From Basidiobolus meristosporus CBS 931.73 (taxonomy: Eukaryota > Basidiobolomycota > Basidiobolomycetes > Basidiobolales > Basidiobolaceae): DNA of 64,000 nt. Positions 47,087-58,967 of the stretch are shown in pieces. Under the pieces are notes generated by a model. The model saw nothing but the letters and a program-made list of their open reading frames with translations, was not told the origin of the DNA and made no database searches. The stretch lies in NCBI GenBank assembly GCA_002104905.1, contig MCFE01000101.1, positions 1 to 64,000 of the forward strand. Reading direction: 5' to 3'. The translations under genes were made by a program, and so were the position numbers. How positions within the stretch are numbered: position 1 is the first letter of the stretch; each line of letters begins with the position of its first letter.

Positions 47087-50073
47087 ATGAGCCCCAAGCT
47101 GTCACTCTCTGCAATGTCTACTACTGCTATTACTGGATTTTCCCTCTGCTGAAACGTTGGATGGATCTATCTACCAAGTGTGGAAGGTGAAGATGAAGAT
47201 GCTGCAATAAGAAAGAGGCCTTTGGGATATTGTCAGGGGAGAAAAATACCCTCCTAAAAGCATGGGAGAGGAAGCCTTAAGTACCAGAAGAAAGAACAAA
47301 GTGCCTTTAACTGCATTTGCCTTAATGTCAAGGACAAATTGCTAATTCAATGCTCAAGAGCAAAAACAGCAAAGAATGCCTGGAAAGCATTAGAAGACAC
47401 CTACCAGTCATGTTCAGCTGCCAAGAAGATGTATCTGAGACAAAAGTTCTTTACTACAAAGATGCTGCCAGGTGAAGAAATGAAAAATCTAATTAACAGA
47501 ATTACCCTGCTGGTAGATGAGATGGAATCTGTGGGTGTACCAACTACTGATGAGGATGTGATAGTTACCATCCTGAATAGCCTGACAGACAAGTTTCAGG
47601 GCTTTGTATCAGCCCTAGAGTCCAGAACTGAAGATTTGACCTTAAATTATGTATATGGAAGGCTCCTGGATGAAGAATTAAGAAAATCAAGCGCCAATAA
47701 GAAGGATCAAGAAAAAGCTTTAATAAGCAATGATAACCAACAAAGGAGGTACCCAAGATCCTACAAAGGCAACAGAAACCTGTTTTGTAACTACTGCAAA
47801 AGGAAAGGACGCACATCAGACCGGTGTCTCAAAAAGAAACATAATCAGCAAAAGAAGCCTGAATATGGAAATGCTGCAACAACTGAAGATAGACTATTCA
47901 TATCTGCACTAAATATGACCACAAATAAGGATTCTCAGATGTGGTATATTGACTCTGGAGCATCTCAACTCTTTACACATCAAAAAGAACTTATTACCCA
48001 ATATCAAGAAATTACAATTAAGAAGGTTTTCATGGGTGACAATAAAACACTTGATTCAGTGGGAGAAGGAACTATCCAAGTAAACCTTAGAGGCAGTGAA
48101 GGAAGCCATACACTGACCTTTAAAGAAGTACTCTATGTACCAGAAATAGCCAAGAACCTACTCTCTGTAAGCAAGGCCACAGCAGAAGGACTCAGCTTCA
48201 GTTTTGACAATTCTGGATGCAGGATCACTGATCAAAATGGTTCCCATATTGCTTTGGGCATCAGAGATCAGAATCTATACAAGTTGACTTATATTCCATC
48301 ATATTTGGAAGCCAATATAAGTCACTTAAATGAAGAAACACCAATGCTTTGGCACAGGAGATTTGGGCACATCAATTTTGATTATTTGCGCAAAATGATC
48401 AATGATCAGCTAATATCTGAAGTGAAAATTGATCCCCCAGCTAATTTGGAGCACTGTGAAGCCTGCATATATGAGAAACAAGCCAGACAACTGTTCAAGA
48501 ACTCTGGGTTAATCAAAACTAAGAAAAAATTAGATCTAATTCACTCATATCTGTGTGGACCTATGCAAAATATATCATTAGGCAGGATGAAGTATTTAAT
48601 CACTTTTATTGATGATTATACAAGATACACATGGGTATACTTCATGGAGAGAAAGGAAGAAGCTCTCTCTAAGTTCAGGGAGTTTAAGCCATGGTGGAGA
48701 GAGAAACTGGTGAAAAAATTAAGAAAATACACTCTGACAATGGTGGAGAATATACCTGTAAACTCTTCATCCACTTCTGCAAAAATCATGGGATAAAGCA
48801 AGAGACTACTGTACCATGCTCCCCACAGCAAAATGAAGTAGCAGAACGTGCTAACAGATCAATAATTGATATGGCAAGATCTATGATTCATGATCAAAAA
48901 TTATCCTATGATTTTTGGGTGGAATCAGTTGCCACTGCTGAGTACCTTAACAATAGGTGTTATAACAGAATACTGTGTGATTCTACTCCATTTGAAACAT
49001 GGTATGGATACAGACCAAGTGCAGAACATCTAAGAATATATGGGTGTACAGCATATGCCAAAAAACTGGCCAGAATTCAGTCAAAATTTGAGCCAAAAAG
49101 TGTAAAATGCATATTTTTGGGCTACTGCAATAAGAGTAAGGCATACAGACTCTACAATACCAAAGCAAAGAAGCTGATCAAGCCCAGGGATATGTTGTCT
49201 GATGAAAATTTAAAATATTCACAAAAAATGACATCAGATGATGACAAAAATTTGATCTCAAGTCCACCAATTCTCAGGGTTGAATCAGAGCAAAACAATG
49301 AGCATTTTTTTACTCCAGAGGACTCTACAACCGTGGTTCAGCCAGAATCAGTGCCCAGGAATATCCCAGAAGTGATCATTCCAGTATCAAATGGCCAGAG
49401 ATCCAATTGGACAAGAAATAGCCCATATTACTATACCAATGGGGGTACAAACTTAGCCTATGCCTATTCAGTCCATATTGATGAACCCCAGACTGTAAAA
49501 GAGGCCCTAAATAGCCCTCAGACAAAGTCTTGGAGGTCTGCAATGACAGAGGAATATCAGGCCTTGATGGAAAATCAAACTTGGGACTTAGTCACTTTAC
49601 CAATCAACCAAAAATCATTTGGATGCAGATGGGTCTTCAAGACAAAATACAAGGCTGATGGTACAATTGAAAGATACAAAGCAAGACTTGTAGCCAAAGG
49701 ATACTCTCAAACAGGAAGACTTGACTATACTGAGACCTTTGCACTGGTAGCCAAGTTTAATTCCATCAGATTAACATTGGCTATTGCAGCCAAATATAAG
49801 TTTTTTATTCATCAAATGGATGTAAAAACTGCATTTTTGAATGGGGAACTTGATGAGGACGTGTATATGGACCAGCCTGATGGGTTTGTTGACCAAGATA
49901 ACCCCCATTTGGTCTGCAAGCTTAAGAAGTCACTATATGGTCTCAAACAATCACCAAGAGCCTGGAATTGCAAGATAGATTCATATTTGGAATCTTTGAG
50001 TTTCAAATGGAGTAATGCTGACTATAGTATATACTATAAGTCAGATAGAGCAAATCCAGTTCTATTAGCTCTA
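47087..50073 (+). pseudogene. copia gag-pol, copy 2
   Basis: The Gag start at 47087 is followed by a deletion frameshift and by TAA at 47208-47210, the same site as in copy 1. The main frame resumes by 47339. The zinc knuckle has His to Arg (CNYCKRKGRTSDRC), so it is probably inactive, but the protease motif IDSGAS is normal. A 1-nt deletion near 48687 splits the integrase. The second part reads SDNGGEY and the RT start (GCRWVFKTKYKADGTIERYK, FIHQMDVKTAFLNGELDE) and stops at 50073. At the sites where copy 1 has TAA and TGA, this copy has TCA and TGG. Confidence 0.9.
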
Positions 50074-50369
50074 CCAGAGTTTATCACCTTCTTTGGGGAC
50101 TTCTTGGACCTTTTGCCATAATTCCCCTAACTCACAGTCTTTTGGAGAGGCAATTTCTCCTTTCTTATGGGGGATCCCTGTCCTTTGATCATTTGTATCA
50201 CTATAGGGTAGCCCCCATAGCAAGATGACCCCTTGCACTTGTTCAACCAACTCTTGCAGTGTTTTGCATCCCTGTTGTTCTTAAATGCCCTATGTCTTAT
50301 TTTGTTGTCTAAGCGCATGATGTAATACCTCATGAGCTGTTGTTTGACGTTTTTGTCCTTTGGGAGACA

Positions 50370-50702
50370 TCAAACTTGTTGGAGAAACAGTTCAGTGTAG
50401 GCTTCATAGCACTCACTGCTTTTCTTCTGTGAGGACAGTAGAAGGGCTTTGTAGTGGTATCCTTTGGCATACAGAAAGTGTGTCTTGTAGGCTTCTTCTA
50501 GTGCATCCCAGTTGTCTTTAACTGTTTCTTCTAACCCATAATGCCATTGCCATGCTGACCCTTCCATATGTCTTGTAAACTCCCTCACTTTCTTATTGTT
50601 GTCCCATCCTGCATCAACCGCAACTTTCTCAAACTTATGAAACCACTCAAGGGCTTTCTCTCTCTTTCCCTTGTATGTTTTTAGTTTAATTGTAGTAGTC
50701 AT
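50370..50702 (-). pseudogene. gypsy-type Gag fragment
   Basis: 110 codons: MTTTIKLKTYKGKREKALEW, then FHKFEKVAVDAGWDNNKKV, FTRHMEGSAWQWHYGLEE and WDALEEAYKTHF. The W-x-x-F, F...L.G.A..W and W..L...F pattern is the retrotransposon Gag capsid signature. It continues in broken frames toward 50127. Confidence 0.75.
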
Positions 50703-50723
50703 TACCTCAATTGTGCTTATTTC

Positions 50724-50740
50724 CGCAGAGACGGCACCAA
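50724..50740 (-). other. Primer-binding site of gypsy family 1
   Basis: On the minus strand TGGTGCCGTCTCTGCGG lies a few bases inside the LTR, complementary to a tRNA 3' end (CCA terminus). This is conventional priming, unlike the copia family here. Confidence 0.6.
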
Positions 50741-50743
50741 GTA

Positions 50744-51122
50744 TGTGGGTTATTACTGACTGTACTTGGTGAGTAGGAGAGCTTATAGGTCAAGTCAGTA
50801 CCACTTGGTTCAGAATAGCTTCCAATAGAAGGTAGCAAGGTAATAAAGACTTGTGTTTATTCCATCCCAAATCTTCTTGTCCTCTCACTTGGTTCAATTG
50901 GGTAAATATATATATATCACTTGGGGGCTTAGATAATAGACAATGTGTTATAAAATAGGGGTGTGAACACCTTCCTGTTATGGTAAGTGTTCTAACTAGA
51001 TAAGGGTAGGAATAGGAGGGAGGGCACGTGGGGAATCATAGGGAGGATACCGGGGGACTTTGGGTAGGGCTCTGGGGAGAACTCTTGGGCAAAGAGTGGG
51101 TACTGCATTTAGTACTTACACA
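50744..51122 (-). repeat. LTR of gypsy family 1
   Basis: 379 bp with TGTG...CACA ends, next to the primer site. It contains an AT-rich TATATATAT run near 50910. The outer boundary is inferred from the terminal dinucleotides only; no second LTR is available to confirm it. Confidence 0.5.
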
Positions 51123-51521
51123 TAGTACTGTTGTTAGGGGAGATAGGCTCAAGATTTATCAGTGAACCTTCTTTGTCAGAGCTATCACTCTACATGCCAT
51201 ATTCAGAAGGCTGAGGTGAGCCTAAAGGTGTCACAAACTCACCTGACTCAGTTTGGGCAAGGTGACAAAGACAGCCAGGTACCAATATAGAAGTATCAAC
51301 TGGCTGGCAAGATAATGTTGGTACAGTAGTGACCAATGAAGGGTCAAATATAACTTGGTTGGCAAAGCACCAGCCATGATCCTTGTAATACTTCCTATGC
51401 TGTCTGTGTGCTTCATGGCCAAAAGGCTTGCCACAATAGCCCCATGGTCTTTTTTCTCTTCTCTTATGGGGTTGAGTCCAAGTAGTCTTGTCCATGGGGC
51501 AAACAGTTTGACCTTCAACAA
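51123..51521 (-). repeat. Unassigned repeat, inverted relative to 55785-56045
   Basis: A minus frame (51495-51190) reads RREKRPWGYCGKPFGHEAHR and, further on, HLAQTESGEFVTPLGSPQPS then EYGM. The second part recurs on the plus strand at 55785-56045 (HLAQTESGEFAMP, GSPQLSEYGM). The first part has Cys/His residues that could bind zinc. Likely transposon-derived; the family is not recognised. Confidence 0.5.
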
Positions 51522-51716
51522 TCTAACACTATTACATCACCTTTTAGTCAATACTCATGTGAACTTAAGACAGTCTTGTATTTGAGACATCACACCTACA
51601 TGAATGTAAGATTCAATGATAACCACCATAGTAAGCATTATAAATACAGTTGTGGCACCAAATACACATGTATATGTAACACTATTTCCCCTTTGGTTTG
51701 ACTTACTTCCATATAT

Positions 51717-53030
51717 ATGAGGCCAAAAAATGATGCAAAGTTGCCTGGTTCTTGGCCAAACCCCACTGCTGACAGCAACAGAAGAATGGTTGAACAACAG
51801 CTTGCTTTGACATTTGGTGCAACAAGTGGGTATACATCCAAAAAAGGCCCTGTGGACAGTGTGCCCATTGAAGGTAATAATATAGACTCCTCAGGCTCTC
51901 AGTCAAGCAGGCCATTGAGAACCTCTGCGGAGCCACAAGCCGACCATTATGTGCAGGCAGATGAGAATGTAGCAAATGCAGTATGCTCTGTTGAAGATCA
52001 GCAAATGACCATGATAATATCACCACCACCCATATTAGCAAGTATGTTGTCAGCTCATACCAAAGCATTAATGAAGCAATTAGGTGCAGTGGCTGATAGG
52101 ATTGATGCAATAGCCCAGAGAAATCAGGAAGTAGTCCAGATGCAGGATGAGTGGATAATATGTGTAGAGCAATCAATATCCCAGTTAGAGAAAGCAGTAT
52201 CTTTGCTGCAAAGAAGGAACTCAAGTAGCTCAATGTTACAGCCAAGAATTTAGCCATTTTCCAATGTAACAGCAGAGGAACACTGAACAGTCCTTGAAGC
52301 ACAACAACAGTCCCAAAAATAAAGCCCACAGGGAAACCTATCACAGCATGGGAGGGAGACAATGTGGTGTTTCTTCCAAAGCCTAAAAATCAAAAGACAT
52401 TGAAGATCTGTGAAGTTGTTGAGTGCAATAATGAAGAGTGGGCTAATATACAAGAGGCTGTCAGAAGTCTAGCATGCCATCAACTTAAGGCTGGCATACT
52501 ATAGGAGCATCAGGAACTCAAGGCCAAGCAGAATGCACTTGACTTGCTCCATGAGCATTATCCTGGATTCAAGTGGGCAAACAGATTTTGGGCCAGCATT
52601 GGCATGCTAAGAAAGTATCTTAAAAATAGCAGAAACTATCAAAGGCAGAAGAATAAGGGTGCCATGGCTAAAGACCAGCAGCTTCCTCAAGAGCCCATTA
52701 CTAGCAGGGCCAAAAACTCCAGACAAGTGTCAAAGAGACGTCAGGCAGCTGGAAGAGTGTCAATTAAGGACAAGCAGGCAGACATAGATGCACCAGCACA
52801 ACATTTATCAAGGTAAACGTGTAGTACCACTCAAGAAGCACCCAGTCAAAGTAGCAGTGAAGGACCTGGCAGTGATAGAAACCAGCTGCTTTTACAGGAG
52901 CCCATCACAACTACGGTTGAGAGCTCAAAACAAGCTGAAAAGAAATGTCAGGTCACCCAAAGAGTGCCAGCAAGGGACAAGCAGGCCAAAACAGATGTGT
53001 CAGAGCAAAATTTATCCAGGAGAAAATAGA
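51717..53030 (+). pseudogene. Unrecognised repeat gene family, copy 1
   Basis: A 178-codon frame from 51717 carries a coiled-coil-like stretch (TKALMKQLGAVADRIDAIAQ, then QDEWIICVEQSISQLEKAVS). After stops and frameshifts, a domain with ITAWEGDNVVFLPKPKN, CNNEEWANIQEAVRSL and GFKWANRFWASIGMLRKYL follows. The end holds two tandem modules of about 40 residues (52695-52814 and 52899-53020), with patterns ITSRAKNSRQ...DKQADID...HLSR and ITTTVESSKQ...DKQAKTD...NLSR, separated by a Ser/Gly-rich linker. The copy at 57855-58960 shares all parts. It is probably encoded by a transposable element; I do not recognise the domains. Confidence 0.6.
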
Positions 53031-54616
53031 CTTGTTCTGTTGGATAGTGCCACATTGAGCCATAAGTGTCAAATGATGCCATAGAGTGCCAGAGAGGCCA
53101 AGTGAGCCTATACTTGGCCACAGAGTGTGAAACATAGATCTGCATCTTCATGCAAAGCAGCCCCTGTGTTTCACCTATGATGCAGGAGAAAATCCATTTT
53201 TTGATGTTTGTTTGTGGATCATTATTGTGCAGGATGTGGAAGAGCACTAAAGGATTGAAGATACACATCTGGTGCCCAATACCCATTGCACTCTGAATCT
53301 AGCTCCTGTGGCTTATAACATGTTGCAAAAATGCATGGCACTATCTGGGTCCACTGGTACTATCTGGTTAAGTTGTGGAACCAGAGCATTATAGCAATAA
53401 TACTTATTGAGTGGTGGATTTTAGTGGAGTTACTTGTTGAGTGTGGGGTTGGGCTTAATGTTAGTGTAGGGCATAGAGACTTGTATAAGTCAATACAATT
53501 GGCAATTGAGGTACAACTGAAGTTTCTATGAAAATTAATCAATTGGTACGCATGAAAAGTAAGAGAAACAGTTGAGTCAGGAAGTAAGGAGTGTGAAAAA
53601 GAGGCAATAGCCAATCAGTTCACACAAACATAGGAGGCAATAGAGTGTCTGCAATCAGAAAGTGAGCAAATTGGCAGGGAACCAATCAAAATTACTTATA
53701 AATTGTTGTGATGAAAAATTTTGACAAAGTTTTTTGTGAAATCTAGGGTGCAATTATTTTTCAACAGTCTCTGGAAAGTGTCCTGACAAGATCAGTACCT
53801 CTCAGTCACAGGACATCAGCTTTGTGATGGCCTTTTGATGGGATCATCTCAACTATTTCTCATAGGAAACCTATTAGACTTGTTCCATTGTACCATGCCA
53901 GGGCATGCGGCACAATCCGTGGTTGTAAAGAACAATCGGGTGCAATATTATAGCTACCAGAAGGAGGATTGTTCTTGGACAATTTTGCACTATACGGGAC
54001 AATCTTGCACACTATGGCACAATCTGACATGATGAGGTTGGAATGGATGATCGCGCCAACTCGTAATGTTAGCATCACGTGCGCAATTGGATACTGCCAT
54101 TATGGCAGGTAAAATCCGGTATTTGGATATGTTTCTTTAATGTAAATGGAAATAAATGTGTATCACACTATAAACTACACTAATACTTACCATTTTGGTT
54201 ACCCTCACTCCAATTGGACGGTATCTCAGTGGTTAATTGGTCCAAAAGTATCCTGAAGCTGGCAGCCCCCAATTGGCTCATTGACTACTAAAAAAGCTAC
54301 CTGATTTGCCATCAAATATCCCATTTTGCTCATTGAGCAAGTAAATCCCTGATCCTAGTGATTGGACAGGTGTCATAGCCAGCACGCAAGCAATTGTGTA
54401 GGTGCAAAACAGATCCAATAGCTGCACTGGTATTACAGATGACATATATATATGCAGGGTGTTTTTTTATAGGGGTTCTGTCTCAAATGTGAGACAACCT
54501 TGATATTACTTATATCAAAAATTTGATGATCGCTGATTTGTGATGGCTTGATTTGGATCGCAAAAAAAAAGGGTTGTCGGGATCATTACAAATGTGAGCG
54601 ATTCGAAGCAATTGCA
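53031..54616. other. Non-coding stretch in transposon nest
   Basis: No supported gene. Near 53920-54030 the hexamer ACAATC recurs several times in both orientations. A perfect inverted repeat GTCTCA-AATG-TGAGAC lies near 54480, a possible terminus of a DNA element, but I found no partner. Confidence 0.4.
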
Positions 54617-55732
54617 TCATCTTCTCCCAGGTTTTTTTCTCACAGGGATTACTACTGAAGCATTTGGTAGTGACTCACTTTGCACACCTATACTACTTCC
54701 TGGCTGACTATCATCTTGGCTACTTGTGTATTTGTAGTCAGTATTTTGCCTCCTAGTTGATGAGTGTGATGCTACAGCTTGGCCGCGCTGAATTGCTCCA
54801 ACTGAACCAACTGAACCGGCCTGTAGTGCCACGCGCTGACGCGTTCTTTTACTTGCCAAGGGCTCCGGTGGTTGAGGCACTTCATGTTGGTCATCATCAG
54901 TCAGTTCACCAGAAGTAACTCGCTGATGGTCAGGCAAAATGGCACACGCAGGCGCGCCTTGACGCGTTGAGATGGCCCTTGGCTGAGTTCAATGTGATGC
55001 TGCAAGTTGACGTGAGTTGGTCCGCTCCAATGGACTTGTGTCTAAATGAGCAGTTTGGCAAGTTCTTGTAGTTTTGCTCTGAAGCGCGTGCGTTGACCCA
55101 ACGTGCGTTAACTCAATGCGGGGCGTTCTGGTAAAGGGTGTTGGCGTACTCTGGACTGACGTGCGCTGGTGTGCTGTGGTTGCAAGAGATGGTAGGGAAT
55201 CCAGCAAGGCATGCTGGCGCGATCTGGATGATGCTGCTCGCAGTCTGTATTCTTCCTCCTGAAGCTCACCATCTGATACCTCAAGGTATTCACTTACCCT
55301 CTGTCTGATACTTTGGAGCTGTTGCCTGGATGAGTCCTGTGTATATTGCTCTTGGAAGCCACTTAGCTCTACTAATATATCACGTAGTACATTAGTCATT
55401 TGAGGCAAAAACTCATTCAAAATCACTTTGGTTCCCAAAGTTGAGGCACAAACGGACGCGTCCGGCCCGTACTGTACAAATTGCGTGCAAAATTGCTCCC
55501 GCGCGGCTTCTTTGTCAAGTCCCCTCACTCTCAGCTCATTCTTGATTTCAATACTTGTCTTGTTATATATCTTTTTACATACATTGGCTGGCATCTTGAT
55601 GTAGAACTCATGCCACAGCTTTCTACTCAAATTCTTCCATCTTTGTTGACTCTCTGAGGTATCTAGTTCTGCTAGATTAATCAGTAGTGCCCAAATATCT
55701 GTATGAAGGCTCATTATAGACACTTGGGCCAT
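54617..55732 (-). pseudogene. Orphan protein, one in-frame stop
   Basis: From the ATG at 55732 the minus frame runs to 54617 with a single TGA (54991-54989), about 370 codons in all. The N-terminal half is helical and charged (DTSESQQRWKNLSRKLWHEF, MPANVCKKIYNKTSIEIKN, LRVRGLDKEAAREQFCTQF), followed by a region with ILNEFLPQMTNVLRDILVEL, and the rest is Ser/Thr/Arg/Gln-rich and probably disordered. The C-terminus ends PVRKKPGRR. CpG content is visibly higher than in the flanking retroelements. I recognise no domain; it could be a recently acquired transposon ORF or a captured host gene. Confidence 0.5.
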
Positions 55733-55784
55733 ACTAAAATCATTTGGCAACAGTAACAGTATATTGATGGTCACTTGCTACTTC

Positions 55785-56045
55785 TATAATGGCACCTGGC
55801 TGCACAGGTCACCTTGCACAAACTGAGTCAGGAGAGTTTGCAATGCCCTAAGGCTCACCCCAGCTTTCTGAATATGGCATGCAGATTAATAGCTCTGAAA
55901 AAGCAGACTCACTGATGGATAGTGAGCCTATCTTCCCTGATAACAGTACCCTGAATGAGCCTGGCAAAATCCCATTTTGGAATGAAACAACACCTGTGGA
56001 AAAAGATGCTAAGGATACTTTATGGAGTCAAGCAAGCCCATTATT
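55785..56045 (+). repeat. Repeat shared with 51123-51521 (inverted)
   Basis: Reads HLAQTESGEFAMP, a stop, GSPQLSEYGMQINSSEKADS, and continues as an open acidic stretch (EPIFPDNSTLNEPGKIPFWN) to about 56045. It ends exactly where a minus-strand fragment of the repeat gene family begins. Confidence 0.5.
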
Positions 56046-56170
56046 TAATATCTTTTGATTTTAGGCTGTTGTATAAACACCTCATCTTCACCCTCCCACT
56101 CTATGATAGATTTTTCTGTGGACTCTATCTTTGACCACTGCTGTTGTGCATTTGAAATAGCCATGAGCCA
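56045..56170 (-). pseudogene. Repeat gene family, short third copy
   Basis: About 125 bp on the minus strand matches the AWEG region of the family: STEKSIIEWEGEDEVFIQQP followed by KIKR, compared with TEKPIIAWEGENVV in copy 2 and TGKPITAWEGDNVVF in copy 1. Confidence 0.55.
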
Positions 56171-56187
56171 CCAATTAAGCATTGCTC

Positions 56188-57545
56188 TTATCTACAATAC
56201 CATTTGTAGTTATCTTGACCTTGCAGATTCCTGTTTAGAAAGGCTCTATGGATGTCTATTTGACTTAGATCTGAATTGTGTACAGCTCCTAGGGCTACAA
56301 CTGTCCAATCAGACTTCAACTTGGCCACCAGATTAAAAGATTCCTTAAAGTCTATTCCCAGGGGCTGGGAACAGCTTTCAGCCACTAATCTAGCTTTGTA
56401 CTGATCAACAAAAGCACCTCAGCCTGTCTTGATATTAAAGACCCATCTACATCTAATTGGCTTTCTCTCATTTGGTGGGGTTACTAGTTCCAACATTTTT
56501 GCCTTGATCAGTGATCCTCCTGTATGGCTTGTTGCCACAAACTGGACTCTGCATTGCCTGTTCTGGACTCTGACTTTGGCAAATTAAGCTAGATAAGCTT
56601 CTTCATGGTGATTGAATGCCTGGCAACAAGGTACCAGGGGTGTTCCTTATTCTGATAGATCTCCTAGCTGTGATATTCTTGGATCTGGAACTGGTAGATA
56701 TCTGGCTATATTAGGTGTGTATCTTCTTCATCAGGGGTGATGACATCATCAGCCAAAGGTCAAAAATCTCAGTGGCTTTGTGATCTGAGTTCTCCTCAAA
56801 TATATTGTCCCTGCTCTTGATCAACTTGTGAGTTTTGCCATCACACACTCTACACCTGATGGTATCTTCACAATACCCAAGAATGCTCCCTTTTCTACTC
56901 TTTAGTTCTAACTTTGAGCATTTTTTGTCAGCAATGTAATAGAAATCATCACTGCTAAAGAACCTGAAGTGCTGGAAGTCTGGCTTTTGCCTCTGTATGC
57001 TTCAAAGTGTGTAAAATCAGGTAGTGCCCTTGTTTGGCATCTATTCTTGATATATGCTGCAGCAACAATAGGTTCAGCCCCAAATATGTGGACCTTCCCT
57101 GTGCTATTTGGCACATATCTTCCCTCTGCCACTATTGCAATATTTGCATGTTCTGCTACTCTGTTTTGCTATTGAGTATATGGGACAGTGGTGTGATGAA
57201 GCATACCGCTAGTTCAACAGAATTTGAAAGTTCCTAAGGGCAGTATTATCCTCTATTGCAACTTTGTAACACCTTCAATATACACCCAGTTAGTGTTTCT
57301 CCTATGTTTTTGAAGTGCCTGAATATCTCTAAAACCTCATCCTTTGTCTTTAGGAAGTACACCAATGCATATCTTGTCTTGTCACCAATAAGTGCCATAA
57401 AAAATCTCTCTACTACCAATGTCAGTATTCTCATGGACATCCAAGTGTGTCAATGCACAATAGCCAGTATTTTGGAGGTACTAATGCCTCCTGAGCTCCA
57501 GACATATTGCCTAGCTTATTTTCCATATGAGCATCTGTTACAGGT
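56188..57545 (-). pseudogene. Old copia pol relic
   Basis: Minus-strand pieces in the right order: a CNRCSYGK zinc-binding remnant (about 57530), the integrase core IGDKTRYALVYFLKTKDEVL (57440-57246), the later integrase GAEPIVAAAYIKNRCQTRA (57132-56908), and the RT start CSQPLGIDFKESFNLVAKLK with SQIDIHRAFLN (56385-56188). Stops and frameshifts separate them. It is a different and older subfamily than copies 1-3. Confidence 0.75.
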
Positions 57546-57854
57546 ACTCAATTTGACTGGGACTTGGTATTTGAGGCCCAAAACATACTGACTATTCATC
57601 AATTAGCCTCTTTTCTGCTCTTCAATGTGTCCTAGCCTCCCATGACATGTCTTTCAGCTAGTTTTACCGGTTTCAGCAATGTTAACATACTCAGGAACAA
57701 TAATTTGCATTGTAGCTTGTATGATTTGTGATTCCTGACTCCCAGGTCTAGTTTTTGTCCATTATCACTCAGAATTGAGCAGTTGAACTTGGTTCAAATT
57801 AATTTCAGTCCCTGAGTAGTTGCGTTGCCCACCAAGCTTAGACTCTTTGCTATC
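57546..57854. other. Non-coding stretch
   Basis: A roughly 300-bp stretch between the copia relic and the second repeat-family copy. No feature is recognised. Confidence 0.4.
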
Positions 57855-58960
57855 ACAGGCTGACCATAATGCTTAGGTAGATGAGAATATAGCAAAAGCA
57901 GTACCTTCAGTTGAAGACTAGCAAGTGATCATGATAACATCAATACCAACCATATTAGCATGTTGTCAGCTGATACTAAAGCATTAATGAGGCAATTAGG
58001 TGCAGTGGCTCATAGAATAGATGCAATGACCAAGAGAGATCAGGAAATAGTCCAGAAACAGGATGAGTGAGTAATATGTGTAGAGCAATCAATATCCCAG
58101 GTAAAGAAAGCTGTATTATTGCTTCAAGGAAGGAACTTAAGTAACTCAATGTTACAGCTAAGAATTAAGCCACTTCCTAATGTATTAGCCAATGAGCCCC
58201 ATACAGTCCTTGAAGCATAGAAATAGTGCCCAAAGATAAATCCCACAGAAAAGCCTATCATAGCATGGGAGGGTGAAAATGTAGTGCTTATACTATAGCC
58301 TAAAAATCCAATGACAATGAAGATCTGTGAAACCAATGACTGCAATGATGAAGGGTGGGATGATATTCAAGAGGTTTTTAGAAGTTTAGAATGCAAAAAC
58401 CATAAGGCCAGCCCACAATGGCACCATTGGGAGCTCAAGGCCAAGCATAAAGTGCTAGACTTGTTCCATGTGCATAATTGCGGGTTCAAACAAGCAAACA
58501 GATTTTGGGTCTGCATTGGTATGCTTACAGAGTATTTCAATAATAGCAGAAACTATCCAAGGTGGCAGAGCAAGGGTGCAATGGCTAAAAACCAGCAGCT
58601 TCCCCTAGAGACCATCACAAGCAGGGCCAAAAGCTCCAAACAAGTGTCAAAGAGACATGTGGCTGGAAGAGTGCCAATAAGGGAAAAGCAGGCAAACACC
58701 AATGTATCACAGCTGCACTTATCAAGGAGAGAGCATAGTTCTACTCAAGAAACATCATGCTGCCATCAGAGTGTCAGCAAGGGACAATCATGCCAAAACA
58801 CATGCATCAGAGTGCATATATCAAGGAGAAAATGTTGTTCAATAGTGGAAGCACTGAGACAAAGTAGTAGTGAAAGACCTGGTAGTGAGAAAGGAATAGG
58901 CAAAGGGAAAAAAGTCTATCTAAGCCAGAGACAGGGAAGCATGTGTTACAAGTCTTGATA
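57855..58960 (+). pseudogene. Unrecognised repeat gene family, copy 2
   Basis: Matches copy 1 from the coiled-coil part (MRQLGAVAHRIDAM, CVEQSISQVKKAVLLLQGRN) through TEKPIIAWEGENVV, ICETNDCNDEGWDDIQEVFR, GFKQANRFWVCIGMLTEYF and the module ITSRAKSSKQ...REKQANTNVS...HLSR, then SSSERPGSEKG. The longest frame is 58311-58958 (215 codons). The upstream part has several stops. Shared blocks between the two copies are more conserved than the regions around them, which suggests a once-functional protein. Confidence 0.6.
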
Positions 58961-58967
58961 TAAGAGT

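Larger units (their letters stand above)
46734..50073 (+). mobile_element. Ty1/copia element, copy 2, 3'-truncated
   Basis: Same family as copy 1, starting with a 349-bp LTR and the same primer site. Sequence identity to copy 1 is high until 50073, where the RT is cut just before the YVDD motif and unrelated minus-strand gypsy sequence begins. There is no 3' LTR. The break looks like a deletion or recombination junction, not a clean nested insertion, because the remainder of this copy is not found to the right. Confidence 0.9.
50074..51122 (-). mobile_element. Truncated Ty3/gypsy-like element, family 1
   Basis: On the minus strand: an LTR (51122-50744), a primer-binding site (50740-50724), a Gag frame (50702-50370) and about 300 bp of degraded Gag. 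The element is cut off at 50073 against copia copy 2. No pol domain of this element is visible, so a family assignment rests on Gag and primer-site style. Confidence 0.65.

Noticed and set aside
54240-54300. tRNA-like GGTATCTCAGTGGTTAATTGG stretch near 54220
   Set aside because: Resembles an A box but no matching acceptor or T arm follows.
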